64,000 nt of DNA from Flexithrix dorotheae DSM 6795 (GCF_000379765.1 NZ_KB903434.1:1-64000); one strand, 5' to 3'. Positions 37,018 to 47,438 are shown, counted from the first letter of the stretch. Notes: a model not told the origin generated them from the sequence alone. Numbers and translations: made by a program.

Positions 37018-39534
37018 TTATTCTTCTCCTCCCTCTGAGCTTTCTTCTTTGTCTATATTTTCCTCAGTATCAACTTGTGACTCAACCTCTTCATCAATCC
37101 TTTCTATTTTTGCTACAGAAGCAATTTCATCATTATCATTCAATCTAATCAGTTTTACACCCTGGGTAGCTCTACCCATTACCCTGATGGCATTCATACT
37201 CATCCGGATAGTAATTCCTGATTTAGTGATGATCATTAATTCATCAGTATCATTGACATCCTTAATACTAATTAACTGACCGGTTTTTTCCGTAACATTT
37301 AAAGTTTTTACTCCTTTTCCTCCTCGGTTGGTAATTCGGTAATCATCAATAGAAGATCGTTTACCAAAACCTTTTTCCGAAACCACCAGCAGACTTGATT
37401 CTTTATCTTCCACACATACCAGCCCAATTACCGAATCTTCCGGACCGGCAAGGGAAATCCCTCTCACTCCTGAAGCGCCTCTCCCCATTGGTCTTACCAA
37501 AGATTCATTGAACCTAATCGCTCTTCCGGATTTTAAGGCAAGTAAAACTTCATGGTTGCCATTGGTAAGCTGTACGTCCAATAACTGGTCTCCTTCTCTC
37601 ACGGTAATGGCATTGATTCCATTTTGCCTTGGCCTAGAATAAGCTTCTAATGTAGTTTTCTTAATAACACCTTTGGTGGTAGCCATCACCAGATAATGGT
37701 TATTAATGTAATCCTCATCTTTCAGGTTATTTACATTAATCACCGCTTTTACGCTATCGTCCTTATCAATCTGGATAAGGTTTTGCATTGGCCGTCCTTT
37801 GGATGTTTTTCCTCCTTCCGGAACTTTATAAACTTTTAACCAGAATACCTTACCCATTTCCGTAAAAATAAGCAGGAAGTTATGGCTACTGGCTATAAAT
37901 AAATGTTCCGGATAATCATCCTGTTTGGTTACCACACCTCTGGAACCAACACCACCTCTTCCCTGAGTCCTGTATTCTTTTAATGGGGTCCTTTTCATAT
38001 ATCCCTCATTGGAAATCGTAATTACCATTTCCTCATTAGGGATCATATCTTCTACTTCAAAATCCTCTGCATTGAAAACAATCTCAGATCTTCTTGGATC
38101 ACCATATTTATCTTTCAGCCCTGTCAACTCTTCTTTAATGATATCCATTCTCATGCCTTCATTAGCCAGAATTTCTTTCAAATCCTCCACTAATTTCAAG
38201 ACTTCATTATACTCCGCCTGGATTTTATCACGCTCAAGACCTGTCAACCGCTGAAGTCTCATATCCAGAATAGCTTTCGCCTGAACTTCGCTCAAACTAA
38301 AGTTTTCCATCAAGCCAATTTTGGCCACTTCAGGATCTTTTGAATTCCGGATTAATGTAATTACTTCATCCAGGTGATCAAGAGCAATTAATAAACCTTC
38401 TAAAATATGAAGCCTTTTTTCAGCTTCATCAAGATCATATTGCGTTCTTCTGATCACTACCTCATGCCGGTGATCAACATAATGCCTGATAAGATCTTTT
38501 ACATTTAGTGTTTTTGGTCTTCCATTTACAAGGGCAATATTATTAACACTAAATGAAGTCTGAAGCTGAGTTTGCTTGTATAGGGTATTCAATACCACAT
38601 CCGAAATAGCATCTCTTTTCAGTTCATAAACTATCCTGATACCATTTCTGTCAGATTCATCTCTTATATCGGAAATTCCCTCAATCTTTTTATCATTGAT
38701 TAAGGCAGCTGTCTTTTCAATCATCATGGCCTTATTCACCATATATGGAATTTCGGTCACTACGATTTGTTCCCTTCCCGATTTGGTTTCCTCAATTTCG
38801 GCCACAGATCGCATTACCACCCGGCCTCTTCCGGTTTCCAAAGCTTTCTTTACCCCATCATAACCGTAGATAATTGCTCCAGTTGGGAAATCAGGCCCTT
38901 TGATATGCTCCATCAGGCCATCAATAGAAATCTCCTTGTCATCTATATAGGCAATAATGCCATCTACTACTTCACCTAAATTATGCGGAGGCATGTTGGT
39001 TGCCATACCTACGGCAATACCAGAAGTTCCATTTACCAAAAGGTTTGGAAATTTCCCGGGTAGCACAGATGGTTCCTGTAAGGAATCATCAAAATTCCCC
39101 TGAAAATCTACTGTATTTTTTTTGATATCAGCCAGCATCTCACCAGCCACTTCCTTAAGCCTGGCTTCTGTATACCTCATTGCCGCTGGGGAATCGCCAT
39201 CGATTGATCCAAAGTTTCCCTGACCATCAACTAATGGTACTCTTAATGACCAGTTCTGAGCCATTCTCACCATTGAGTCGTAAACTGATGAATCTCCATG
39301 GGGGTGGTATTTACCTAAAACTTCCCCTACAATTCTTGCTGATTTTTTATAGGGGCGATTGTAGTAAACCCCCAGGTCAGCCATTCCAAATAATACTCTT
39401 CTGTGTACTGGTTTAAGGCCATCTCTCACATCTGGTAAGGCCCTTGAAATAATTACCGACATCGAATAATCGATGTAGGCACCTCTCATTTCATCCTCGA
39501 TATTAATCGGGATAATATTTTCTCCTTCAGCCAT
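37018..39534 (-). CDS. gyrA: DNA gyrase subunit A
   Basis: An 838-residue gyrase A subunit, which cuts and rejoins DNA to add negative supercoils with GyrB. The catalytic tyrosine is Tyr121 in [10 protein letters not shown]. The quinolone-resistance region reads [10 protein letters not shown] with Ser82 and Asp86 in the wild-type positions (E. coli Ser83/Asp87). The C-terminal beta-pinwheel has the GyrA-box-like QGRGGVG, which supports GyrA over ParC. It ends in an acidic tail ([20 protein letters not shown]). Single gene with its own flanks; gyrB is not in the window. Confidence 0.97.
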   Translation of the reverse strand: MAEGENIIPINIEDEMRGAYIDYSMSVIISRALPDVRDGLKPVHRRVLFGMADLGVYYNRPYKKSARIVGEVLGKYHPHGDSSVYDSMVRMAQNWSLRVPLVDGQGNFGSIDGDSPAAMRYTEARLKEVAGEMLADIKKNTVDFQGNFDDSLQEPSVLPGKFPNLLVNGTSGIAVGMATNMPPHNLGEVVDGIIAYIDDKEISIDGLMEHIKGPDFPTGAIIYGYDGVKKALETGRGRVVMRSVAEIEETKSGREQIVVTEIPYMVNKAMMIEKTAALINDKKIEGISDIRDESDRNGIRIVYELKRDAISDVVLNTLYKQTQLQTSFSVNNIALVNGRPKTLNVKDLIRHYVDHRHEVVIRRTQYDLDEAEKRLHILEGLLIALDHLDEVITLIRNSKDPEVAKIGLMENFSLSEVQAKAILDMRLQRLTGLERDKIQAEYNEVLKLVEDLKEILANEGMRMDIIKEELTGLKDKYGDPRRSEIVFNAEDFEVEDMIPNEEMVITISNEGYMKRTPLKEYRTQGRGGVGSRGVVTKQDDYPEHLFIASSHNFLLIFTEMGKVFWLKVYKVPEGGKTSKGRPMQNLIQIDKDDSVKAVINVNNLKDEDYINNHYLVMATTKGVIKKTTLEAYSRPRQNGINAITVREGDQLLDVQLTNGNHEVLLALKSGRAIRFNESLVRPMGRGASGVRGISLAGPEDSVIGLVCVEDKESSLLVVSEKGFGKRSSIDDYRITNRGGKGVKTLNVTEKTGQLISIKDVNDTDELMIITKSGITIRMSMNAIRVMGRATQGVKLIRLNDNDEIASVAKIERIDEEVESQVDTEENIDKEESSEGGEE

Positions 39535-39945
39535 TATTTTCTATTAAAAAACGTCTTAATAATAAAGGGGTGCAAGATACAAATTAATCATTAATTAATC
39601 ATATAATGATGGCAGCTTAATGCAGTTTATCGGCATTTTATCCAACTTTTTAAGTTTTTTAAGAAAATTTCATGGAGCTGCCATATTTCTCTTAATCCCA
39701 TAAAGGAATTATATCTCTTTCAATGGGTTCATAAATCCGATATTGAGGTCTCATTCAGTATAATTCCAATTGGATCAATTGGTAGATGTTTATTCGATCA
39801 GTCAGTTGGTTTTTAAAACTAAAGAAGGAAAAAACGTTCCCAAAATGGCTCTTATCTTATTTCCAAATCTTCCATTTTAAATAGAATTCCCTAAATTCAC
39901 CCTATCAATAAAAATATCAGTCATTTTATTAAACCTAAATTGAAA
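39535..39945. other. 411-base divergent region between gyrA and an oxidoreductase
   Basis: Presumably holds both promoters. A weak minus-strand -7-like TATCTTGC is at 39572-39579 (gyrA side). The dyad CCAATTG-GAT-CAATTGG lies at 39766-39782. No gene was seen. Confidence 0.4.
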
Positions 39946-41235
39946 ATGAAAAGAAGGGACTTTGTAAAAAAATCCTCTGCAGCAAGTTTAGCTTTTTCTG
40001 CTCTTCCTATTATTAATCTCCATGCTAAAGATAAAAAATATACAACTGCACTGGTAGGAAGCGGCTGGTGGGGTATGAATATCCTAACCGTTGCCATTAA
40101 AGCTCAAAATGTGAAAGTTGTGGCACTGGTTGATGTAGATGCCAATCAACTTCAGGATGCCAATTCTAAAGTGGAAGAATTGTGTAATGACAAGCCTAAA
40201 CTTTATGGTGATTACCGGGAAATGTTGCAAAAAGAAAAACCAGAAATCGTAATTAATGCCACTCCTGATCACTGGCATGCACTGGTAACCATAGATGCGG
40301 TGAATTCCGGTGCGCATGTATATGTGGAAAAACCAATTGGGCATACTATAAATGAGGGCAAGGCCATGATTAAAGCTGCTCGTGCGAATAACAAAATGGT
40401 ACAGGTTGGGCTGCACCGACACATTTCTCCTCACAATATGGCCGGAATTGAATTCTTAAAATCAGGCAGAGCAGGAGATATTGGTATGGTCAGGTCATTT
40501 GTCCATTACGGATATCATGAACCAAAAATTGTGGAAGATTCCGAACCTCCAAAAGGGCTGGATTGGGATATGTGGTGTGGTCCCGCTCCGCTTGATGCTT
40601 ATAATCCCCAAATTCATCCTAAAGGTTTTAGAAATTACCTCGATTTTGCCAATGGCACTGCCGGGGACTGGGGGGTTCACTGGTTCGATCAGATTCTGTG
40701 GTGGACAGAAGAAAATTATCCTAAAAAGGTTTTTTCTACCGGAGGTAAAAATATAGTGAGAGACAATTCTGATGCTCCGGATCATCAGGTTATTAATTTT
40801 GAATTTGAATCATTTACGGCTACCTGGGAACACCGAAAGTTTGGAACAAATAATGCCGAAAACCACAACATTGGATGTTATTTCTATGGCACCAAAGGCA
40901 CCTTCCATATGGGTTGGCTGGATGGATGGACTTTCTACCCAAATGATAAAAAAGGGGAAATCATTCACATGGATCATAGTTTACACAAACCCGACTGGCA
41001 AAATATTCCGGAACTTTGGGATGATTTTATTAAATCAATTGAAACGGATAAACTACCAGTTGCGGATATCCAACAAGGCCACTATGCGACAAATATGAGT
41101 TTGCTTGGAATGCTTTCTTATAAACTTGGAAGAAGTGTAGAGTGGGATGGAAAAAAGGAGTTGATTGTAAATGATAATGAGGCCAATAAGCTCCTATCTC
41201 GGGACTACAGAGGCCCGTGGAAATACCCTGTTTAG
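39946..41235 (+). CDS. exported Gfo/Idh/MocA-family oxidoreductase
   Basis: About 429 residues from the ATG at 39946 (a TTG six bases upstream is less likely). The N-terminus MKRRDFVKKSSAASLAFSAL has a twin-arginine-type signal, as in many Bacteroidota Gfo/Idh/MocA enzymes that fold with NAD in the cytoplasm and are exported. The Rossmann loop is GSGWWGMN and the EKP motif is in YVEKPIGHTINEG; HRHISPHN and the DWGVHWFDQILWW stretch are typical of the exported branch. Substrate unknown; likely a sugar or cyclitol. Confidence 0.9.
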   Translation: MKRRDFVKKSSAASLAFSALPIINLHAKDKKYTTALVGSGWWGMNILTVAIKAQNVKVVALVDVDANQLQDANSKVEELCNDKPKLYGDYREMLQKEKPEIVINATPDHWHALVTIDAVNSGAHVYVEKPIGHTINEGKAMIKAARANNKMVQVGLHRHISPHNMAGIEFLKSGRAGDIGMVRSFVHYGYHEPKIVEDSEPPKGLDWDMWCGPAPLDAYNPQIHPKGFRNYLDFANGTAGDWGVHWFDQILWWTEENYPKKVFSTGGKNIVRDNSDAPDHQVINFEFESFTATWEHRKFGTNNAENHNIGCYFYGTKGTFHMGWLDGWTFYPNDKKGEIIHMDHSLHKPDWQNIPELWDDFIKSIETDKLPVADIQQGHYATNMSLLGMLSYKLGRSVEWDGKKELIVNDNEANKLLSRDYRGPWKYPV

Positions 41236-41240
41236 TCTTT

Positions 41241-41285
41241 AAAATAGTATCACATTTACAATTTATAATAATGTGATACTATTTT
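41241..41285 (+). terminator. terminator after the exported oxidoreductase
   Basis: A perfect 16-bp stem, AAAATAGTATCACATT with AATGTGATACTATTTT, loop of 13, followed by a T-rich tract. It is one of the strongest hairpins in the window. Confidence 0.9.
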
Positions 41286-41484
41286 CCTTCATTTTTGATT
41301 TTATCTATGATCCATTTTCAAATACATCCAAATATTCACTTACTGACTCCCTGATCTTTTCCTCCCACTCACAAATGTTCCCTTATCTGGTAAAAGCCTT
41401 CCAAGTTTGACAGGTAAAAGGAGAATTTAACAAACCTCAAAATGTTAAAAACATCCTTTATCTATTACCTAACAAATAGAAATC

Positions 41485-41922
41485 ATGGGAATATTAAATA
41501 AATCTTTCTTTAAGGGAATAGATATTTTTCTTAGGGAAAAACAATTTTTTATAGGTTTTTTAAAAGACAAAAATCTGGTTTATCTGGAATCTAAAGGTTT
41601 TATTTTTGAAGAAAGACTCAGAAATGCCTGCCTGGTTATTTTAGAAGTGCTTCAAAAAACCGGGGCCAGAAGTATTATTATAAACTTAAGTCTGTTGTCG
41701 GTAATTGGTGAACAGGACAGGTTATGGATGAAAGAAGTCTTTTACCCACAGATGAAAAAATTATTGTTGGCCAATATTTATATCATTTCGCCTGACAGCT
41801 ATTTTGGGAAGTTAAGTATAAAAGATCTTAATATTAAGGAAATTTATAAACCGAGAGAGGGTTGTACCCTTTTAGAGTTTGATTCTTTAGATAAGCTTTT
41901 ATTAAGTGATCCAAAATTTTAA
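41485..41922 (+). CDS. STAS/SEC14-like domain protein
   Basis: A 145-residue cytoplasmic protein. It matches the pattern of a Bacteroidota family with a SpoIIAA/SEC14-like fold: a buried strand (KNLVYLESKGFI), a helix, a strand with a small-residue end (ARSIIINLSLLSVIGEQDRLWMKEVFYPQMKK) and a final segment. No phosphoacceptor serine is clearly placed. The family role is unknown, but domains of this kind may read out partner switches. It is a single gene with a terminator at each side. Confidence 0.6.
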   Translation: MGILNKSFFKGIDIFLREKQFFIGFLKDKNLVYLESKGFIFEERLRNACLVILEVLQKTGARSIIINLSLLSVIGEQDRLWMKEVFYPQMKKLLLANIYIISPDSYFGKLSIKDLNIKEIYKPREGCTLLEFDSLDKLLLSDPKF

Positions 41923-41945
41923 ATTGTAAGCACTATTTAACCTTC

Positions 41946-41980
41946 AAAACTGCTACTATCAAAAGTTAGCAGTTTTTTTT
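41946..41980 (+). terminator. terminator after the STAS/SEC14-like gene
   Basis: AAAACTGCTA pairs with TAGCAGTTTT (10 bp) across an 11-base loop, with eight T's from the right arm outward. Confidence 0.9.
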
Positions 41981-42419
41981 ATCCCATGTGGAAACTGTCT
42001 GAAGTAAATCCTTCAGGCTGGTTATGGCAGATATGGTTCCATGCTTTCAGTGGGGACTGTCCTGCCAGTTTTTTCCTAAAAAATATCCCTCATTATTTAT
42101 CTCAAAATGGAATCGCTTAAACCAAAATCTAAGCATTTTCCTCATGAAATCACTAACTTTTGATGACCTCGTTTTTTTAGTAAGGCTTAACCCATCGAAA
42201 GCCTAAAACCTTTTAATTACCTTTTCTGCTAATCCGATGCAGATTTAAAATTCCTTCATTTTAAAAAGTACAAGTGGAAATCTTCCAAACTTCAATTAAT
42301 ATGTTAATTTTAGGCCTAATTGGTTTGGGTATGTTTTCTTTGATTTCACTTTTAAAATAGTCCGAACCGATTATGCAAAAAAAAATGACATTTCATTTTT
42401 TGATTTTTTAAAGAAACAT
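41981..42419. other. 439-base gap before the HtrA-like pair
   Basis: No recognisable gene. A 60-codon open frame at 42024-42206 has neither a signal nor a family pattern and was not called. The region probably holds the promoter of the HtrA-like gene. Confidence 0.4.
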
Positions 42420-43451
42420 ATGATGAAAAAAAACTTTGCCCTGTTATTACTTTTTTTCACCTCCACTTACTCATTATTTTCCCAGGATTTTGCGCCATTA
42501 TTTAAAAAACTGGACCCTTCGGTAGTGGTGATTTACACCAAAGAAAAATCCTTAACTACAGTTGCAGGAATGGGGAAGGCCATGATTGATGCAGAGGGAC
42601 TTGGTTCCGGGGTACTCATTTCCGAAGAGGGGGATATATTGACCGCCTCTCATGTAGTGCATACCGCTGAGGATATTATGGTGAAATTTTCGGATGGAGA
42701 TGCAATTCCGGCAAAGGTAATAGCTTCCAATCCAAGTGCTGATGTTGCCCTTATCCGGCTGGTGAGCAGAAAAGCCAATGCTACGGTAGCAAAAATTGGA
42801 GACTCCGATCAGGTAAAAACCGGGGAAATGGTAATGGTTATTGGAGCCCCATTAGGCCTAGAACATTCTCTTTCTACTGGTTATATTAGTGGCAAACATG
42901 AATCGCATAAAACCAAAAGTGTTTTCTCTCAATCCGAATTCTTTCAAACGGATGCCTCCATAAATAAAGGAAATTCCGGAGGGCCCATGTTCAACATGGA
43001 TGGGGAAGTCATTGGGATTGTTAGTTATATATTAAGTGAGTCAGGTGGTTTTGAGGGAATTGGATTTGCCGCAACCAGCAACATTGCAAAAAAACTGGTA
43101 TTGGGAGATAATCCTTTTTGGTCGGGGCTGGAAGGAATCCCTCTTACCGGAGAATTAGCAGAAATCTTCAATTTACCACAACCTATCGGGCTACTCGTCC
43201 AAAAAGTAGTTCCTCTAACTCCTGCTGATATTATGGGAGTAAGGGGAGGAATTTATGAAGCCAGAATTGAGGGGCAAAGTATTTTATTAGGTGGTGATAT
43301 TATTTTGGCTATTAATGACATTGCACTGGATTCAGGAGAAAAAATAGACGAAATAGTGGATCAGCTGGCAAGCCTTAAAACTGGAGACTCCTTTACCTTC
43401 ACTGTTTTCAGGGCAGGGAAAAAAGAAGTATTAAAAGGAGTTGTACCTTAG
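42420..43451 (+). CDS. exported HtrA/DegP-like S1C serine protease, copy 1
   Basis: A 343-residue protein with a signal peptide (cleavage near LFSQD). The trypsin-like domain has an intact triad: His78 (TASHVV), Asp108 (SADVALI) and Ser186 (KGNSGGPMF). A C-terminal PDZ-like domain is about 90 residues (LLVQKVVPLTPADIMG, GGDIILAINDIAL). Usual role: periplasmic quality control under envelope stress. A close paralogue follows 177 bases downstream, and the two appear to be a tandem duplication. Confidence 0.9.
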   Translation: MMKKNFALLLLFFTSTYSLFSQDFAPLFKKLDPSVVVIYTKEKSLTTVAGMGKAMIDAEGLGSGVLISEEGDILTASHVVHTAEDIMVKFSDGDAIPAKVIASNPSADVALIRLVSRKANATVAKIGDSDQVKTGEMVMVIGAPLGLEHSLSTGYISGKHESHKTKSVFSQSEFFQTDASINKGNSGGPMFNMDGEVIGIVSYILSESGGFEGIGFAATSNIAKKLVLGDNPFWSGLEGIPLTGELAEIFNLPQPIGLLVQKVVPLTPADIMGVRGGIYEARIEGQSILLGGDIILAINDIALDSGEKIDEIVDQLASLKTGDSFTFTVFRAGKKEVLKGVVP

Positions 43452-43628
43452 GGCTGCTGAAATTGAATAAGTAATTCAATTTATTATAAAAAAATCGGTC
43501 GACTGATCGGCTGAAATATATCGCGAATTTCGTCAGGACAGACTTTCTGTTCATCTGATGGCGACCAAAGCCTCAGATTTTAAATTATTGACTTTGATAT
43601 TAACCCAAGAATTAAATAGAAAACTAGA

Positions 43629-44660
43629 ATGAAAAAACAATTTCTTACCCTGTTATTAATGATTTTCGGTGTCATTTTTCAAGGCCAATCTCAGGATGTA
43701 AGCGAGCTTTTCCGTAAAGTAAATCCTTCGGTAGTAGTGATAATGACCCAGGAGAAAAGCCTTACTAATCTGGGAGGAATGGGAAGAGCCATGGTAGCTT
43801 CCCAGGGATTGGGATCCGGGGTGCTTATTTCCAAAGAAGGAGAAATCCTTACGGCTTCTCATGTGGTAAATACTGCTGAAAAAATATCTGTAAAGTTTCT
43901 GGATGGAGAAGAAATTCCCGCTTCAATTGTTTCTGTTGATAAACAAGCAGATGTGGCTTTAATCAAACTAAACTGGCCTAAAAAAAATGGAGTGGTGGCT
44001 AAATTAGGAGAAAGTAATAATGTCAAAACGGGAGAAAGAGTGATTGTGATTGGCTCTCCTTTGGGGCTTGAGCATTCTTTATCTGTGGGAAATATTAGTG
44101 CAAAACACATCAAAACAGCCAGATCACATGGTTTTATACAATCCGAGTTTTTCCAGACTGATGCCGCCATCAATCATGGAAATTCCGGTGGGCCCATGTT
44201 TAATCTAAATGGCGAGGTGATTGGAATTGTCAGTTATATTTTGAGTCAGTCAGGGGGCTTTGAAGGGCTTGGTTTTGCAGCTACCACCAATATTGCCAAA
44301 AAACTTGTTATCGACCGCAGGCCATTCTGGACCGGATTGGAATCGGTGCCATTAAATGGAGAACTCGCCAAAATTTTTAATCTTCCGCAGGAAATGGGGC
44401 TTTTAGTACAAAAGGTAGTTCCCTTGTCACCTACCGATATTATGGGATTGAAAGGAGGTGTTTATGAAGCTGAAATAGAGGGGGAAAAATTACTTTTGGG
44501 AGGGGATATTATTTTATCAGTTGATAAATTCAATATTTCTCCTCAATTAAATGAAGAAGAACTTTTGGATCATTTTGCCCAATTAAAGTCTGGAGATACC
44601 TTTAGTGTGAAAGTATTGCGGAAAGGGGAAATCATTACGCTTAAAGGTTTAGTGCCATAA
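43629..44660 (+). CDS. exported HtrA/DegP-like S1C serine protease, copy 2
   Basis: A 343-residue paralogue of the preceding gene, equal in length and collinear throughout. The triad is intact: His78 (TASHVV), Asp (QADVALI) and Ser (NHGNSGGPMF). It has the same signal peptide type (GQSQD) and the same PDZ-like end (GGDIILSVDKF). The two differ mostly in surface residues and in the linker before the PDZ-like domain. It probably shares function with, or has split substrate range from, copy 1. Confidence 0.9.
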   Translation: MKKQFLTLLLMIFGVIFQGQSQDVSELFRKVNPSVVVIMTQEKSLTNLGGMGRAMVASQGLGSGVLISKEGEILTASHVVNTAEKISVKFLDGEEIPASIVSVDKQADVALIKLNWPKKNGVVAKLGESNNVKTGERVIVIGSPLGLEHSLSVGNISAKHIKTARSHGFIQSEFFQTDAAINHGNSGGPMFNLNGEVIGIVSYILSQSGGFEGLGFAATTNIAKKLVIDRRPFWTGLESVPLNGELAKIFNLPQEMGLLVQKVVPLSPTDIMGLKGGVYEAEIEGEKLLLGGDIILSVDKFNISPQLNEEELLDHFAQLKSGDTFSVKVLRKGEIITLKGLVP

Positions 44661-44856
44661 AAAACTAGTTTTGATTATCCTGAATTTTCAAATTGAAAAT
44701 TAGCCCAAACTCTTCTTTAAATGTGAAACTGGTATCTGGCAAGTGTTTGATTTTTAAGATTTTATTCAATGATTTTATCATTAGAGCATATTTAAATTTT
44801 AACTATTTCGCTGCAAACGCCCATTTATGAAACTTCACTTCAAAATAAAATTTCCA

Positions 44857-44871
44857 AATAGCGCTGCTATT
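44857..44871. repeat. 15-base interrupted palindrome, copy B
   Basis: AATAGCGCTGCTATT, the reverse complement of the copy at 51747-51761. It lies in a stretch that I read as intergenic (upstream of the ATG at 44992). Confidence 0.5.
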
Positions 44872-44991
44872 CAAAAATTTTCTTTTTTCGTGAGAACCCA
44901 AACCTGGACGTTTTCGCTTTGGTCCGACATTTCGGAAAACCTAAATTTTAAACACGCTATTAGAACCGAAAGGATTGTTATTTCCTTTTTT

Positions 44992-45696
44992 ATGGTAATC
45001 ACCAATGGACTGATTAGGAGTTTTGAGTCTAAAATCATCCTAATCCTTACTTATTTTATCATGTTTCAAAGTGGTTATCTTTTCGCTCAGAGTGAAAATG
45101 ATTCCACCAGGCACTACAGTGGCCCATTTCAAAAAGAAAGGTTTTTAACTGGTTTGAATGGAAATATTAGTTCGGGAGCTTTCAGCACATCCTCTTCCAA
45201 TAATCAAAAAACTTTTGATAACAGCTATTCATTTGGCACCAAAAGTGGCTTTTTTGTGAAAGATAAATGGGCAGTAGGCGGGGATTTTAAAATTTCAAGA
45301 AGTAGCCAGAATTCTACCATTAGTTATTCTTCAGAACTGCTTCAACTTGGTCCGTGGTCCAGGTATTACCTTTCCGATCACGATTATGGTTCATTATTCC
45401 CTGAAATTTCCATTTTCTATGCCAATTCAAGAGAGGATTCCCAAATTTTGAATGGTCCACAAAATTTCCATGAAGCCTTAAATACCAGAGGTGGTGGAAT
45501 TGAAGTTGGGGCAGGATTTACCTATATTATCGACAATAAAGTAGGATTTGACCTTGTCCTATCTTATAAATCCATTTTCCTTTCTGGCACAAAAGAGGAT
45601 TTCATTAATAATACCCAGACTAAAGAATCTGTGTTTACTGATGTAATTTCATTTAATTTTGGTTTTACAATTTTTATTGATGAATTCTTTTTCTAG
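44992..45696 (+). CDS. outer-membrane beta-barrel protein
   Basis: About 234 residues from the ATG at 44992. The open frame reaches back to 44827, but that upstream part has no signal sequence and carries a palindrome shared with another intergenic site, so the later ATG is preferred. The signal peptide (cleavage near LFAQ) precedes a Ser/Asn-rich segment and amphipathic strands ending in FNFGFTIFIDEFFF, with a terminal Phe as in outer-membrane proteins. Its stop overlaps the GTG start of the next gene (TAGTG), so the two are translationally coupled. Confidence 0.7.
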   Translation: MVITNGLIRSFESKIILILTYFIMFQSGYLFAQSENDSTRHYSGPFQKERFLTGLNGNISSGAFSTSSSNNQKTFDNSYSFGTKSGFFVKDKWAVGGDFKISRSSQNSTISYSSELLQLGPWSRYYLSDHDYGSLFPEISIFYANSREDSQILNGPQNFHEALNTRGGGIEVGAGFTYIIDNKVGFDLVLSYKSIFLSGTKEDFINNTQTKESVFTDVISFNFGFTIFIDEFFF

Positions 45697-46817
45697 TGAA
45701 AAAAAGCCTCATTATTATATTATTCCTGATTTATTCTGGTGTTGTTCATCAATCAGCATTTGGACAGAATAACCCTTCCCATGAAGCTGGATATAAATCA
45801 GATACAGTAGAATTTAAGAACTTCCGAACAGTATTAATTCCCATAATTTTCTATACTCCTGAAACACAATTCGGTTTTGGAGTCGGTGGCCAATTATTTT
45901 TCAGGACAAAAGGAAGCAGGATTGACACCAGACTTTCCAACGTATTTATATCTGCGATATACACGATAAAAAATCAATTCATCCTGGATGTCATTCCCAA
46001 GATTTATTTCAAAAATGAAAGGTATTTTTTTAATGGGGCATTTAAATATAAAATCTTTCCAAACAACTTTTGGGGTATAGGAAATAATACACCAGACTCC
46101 AACCTGGAGGAATATAATATGGAATCCTATGAAGTGAAAGCGGCATTCCTGAAACGCCTCCCTCCATCCCTAAACTTTGGTTTCGAATACCGATTTTTTC
46201 AACATGATGTAATTGAAGTTAAAGAAGATGGAATTTTGGCAAACGGAGAGGTAATCGGTTCAACCGGCACTACCCTCAGTGGGCTTGGTGTGGTATTCAA
46301 TCTCGATACGCGAGACAATTATTTTTCTCCGAATAAAGGCCATTATTTACAATTGTATGGTGGGTTTACCAGTAAAGCGATGGGCAGTACCCACAGTTTT
46401 AATAAATATGAAATTGATACCCGGAAATACTTTCCTTTAAAGGAAAATCATTTATTGGCTATTCAGGGATATTTCGAATTCAATTTTGGAGATGTACCTT
46501 TTCAGAATGCAGCCATTTTTGGTGGTGCGGACCGAACACGGGGATATTTTAAGGGACGGTATATTGATAACCATATCTACGCCATTCAGGCAGAATACAG
46601 GTATTCATTTCGCCCAAGGTGGAAGGTAGCGGGCTTTGTTTCTGCAGGAGAAGTAGCAGATATCCCTTCAAATCTAACCAAAGGAATAAAACCAAGTTTT
46701 GGAGGAGGAATCCGCTTCCAGATTCTGAAAGGCAATCCTTCAGTAATCCGGCTAGACTATGGTATTGGTCCCAATGGCAATAATGGGTTTTACTTTGGTG
46801 TGAATGAGGCTTTTTGA
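45696..46817 (+). CDS. BamA/TamA-type outer-membrane protein without POTRA
   Basis: A 373-residue protein starting with GTG at 45696, with a signal peptide (cleavage near AFGQ). It consists of a D15/BamA-type barrel (GFGVGGQLFFRTKGS at the start; ADRTRGYFKGRYIDNH is the family's loop-6-like RGY motif), and no POTRA domain precedes it. Ends in NGFYFGVNEAF, an aromatic C-terminus. It may be a porin-like or assembly-related barrel; the partner is the small barrel encoded just upstream. Confidence 0.85.
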   Translation: MKKSLIIILFLIYSGVVHQSAFGQNNPSHEAGYKSDTVEFKNFRTVLIPIIFYTPETQFGFGVGGQLFFRTKGSRIDTRLSNVFISAIYTIKNQFILDVIPKIYFKNERYFFNGAFKYKIFPNNFWGIGNNTPDSNLEEYNMESYEVKAAFLKRLPPSLNFGFEYRFFQHDVIEVKEDGILANGEVIGSTGTTLSGLGVVFNLDTRDNYFSPNKGHYLQLYGGFTSKAMGSTHSFNKYEIDTRKYFPLKENHLLAIQGYFEFNFGDVPFQNAAIFGGADRTRGYFKGRYIDNHIYAIQAEYRYSFRPRWKVAGFVSAGEVADIPSNLTKGIKPSFGGGIRFQILKGNPSVIRLDYGIGPNGNNGFYFGVNEAF

Positions 46818-46953
46818 AGTCTATTCTGGTTTACTCTTCTATTTTCCCCCTCCCTCCTTTTTATTACCAGTTCACTTTTTTTCTTTTTCTTGTACCTCAT
46901 TAATCAGGCATATTTGGTTTATAATCAAAAAGTCACTTTAAAAACCTGAAATC

Positions 46954-47361
46954 ATGAAAACGCTGCAAATTACTTTAACCGCAATCTTCTGTACTGCATT
47001 GTTATTCACAAACAATCTATATGCAGCAGGTTTGAAAATCAACGAACCAATAGCCACTAGTTATAAACATCTAAATAGTGAAAATATAGGTAGGCAAATA
47101 CTTGAAGAAGCCACTAAAGTTTATCCTAATCCCGGAAGTGATTTTTTTAAAATAGAAATTGACAGTGAAGAAATTAAAGGAGAAATGACCATTACCCTGA
47201 TTTCTCAAACTACTGGTGAAATCGCAACCAGCAAAAGGTTTTTAAAAATGGAAGATTTCCACACCGAAGAATTAGATTTAACACGGGCTCAGGAAGGAAA
47301 ATATACCATGATTATCACTAATGGAAGAACCAGTATCAGAAGAAACCTCTTAAAACTATAG
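46954..47361 (+). CDS. minimal exported protein made almost only of a type IX sorting domain
   Basis: A 135-residue protein. The signal peptide (cleavage near NLYAA) is followed by only about 20-25 residues and then a type A type IX secretion C-terminal domain from about residue 52: VYPNPGSDFFKIEID, strands, a GKYTMIITNG turn and a basic RRNLLKL end. Usual cargoes have hundreds of residues in front of this domain. It may be a small surface protein, a leftover of a larger gene or a decoy. The gene has its own gap upstream and ends at a bidirectional terminator. Confidence 0.85.
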   Translation: MKTLQITLTAIFCTALLFTNNLYAAGLKINEPIATSYKHLNSENIGRQILEEATKVYPNPGSDFFKIEIDSEEIKGEMTITLISQTTGEIATSKRFLKMEDFHTEELDLTRAQEGKYTMIITNGRTSIRRNLLKL

Positions 47362-47382
47362 AAATGAAAAGAATTTGGGATT

Positions 47383-47419
47383 AAAAAAACCAACCAGATC
47401 GTACATGGTTGGTTTTTTT
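47383..47419. terminator. bidirectional terminator between convergent genes
   Basis: AACCAACCA pairs with TGGTTGGTT (9 bp); an A-run precedes and a T-run follows. It serves the T9SS-type gene on plus and the DUF2911 gene on minus. Confidence 0.9.
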
Positions 47420-47438
47420 ATTTTTAAGTTTTCCTCAA

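Noticed and set aside
39766-39782. Dyad CCAATTG-GAT-CAATTGG as an operator
   Set aside because: Such short AT-rich dyads are common in this sequence; nothing links it to a regulator.
42024-42206. 60-codon frame upstream of the HtrA-like pair
   Set aside because: Short, composition like intergenic DNA, no neighbour context.
44827-44991. N-terminal extension of the small outer-membrane protein
   Set aside because: It lacks a signal, would put the signal peptide at residue 60 or later, and contains the palindrome found in another intergenic site.
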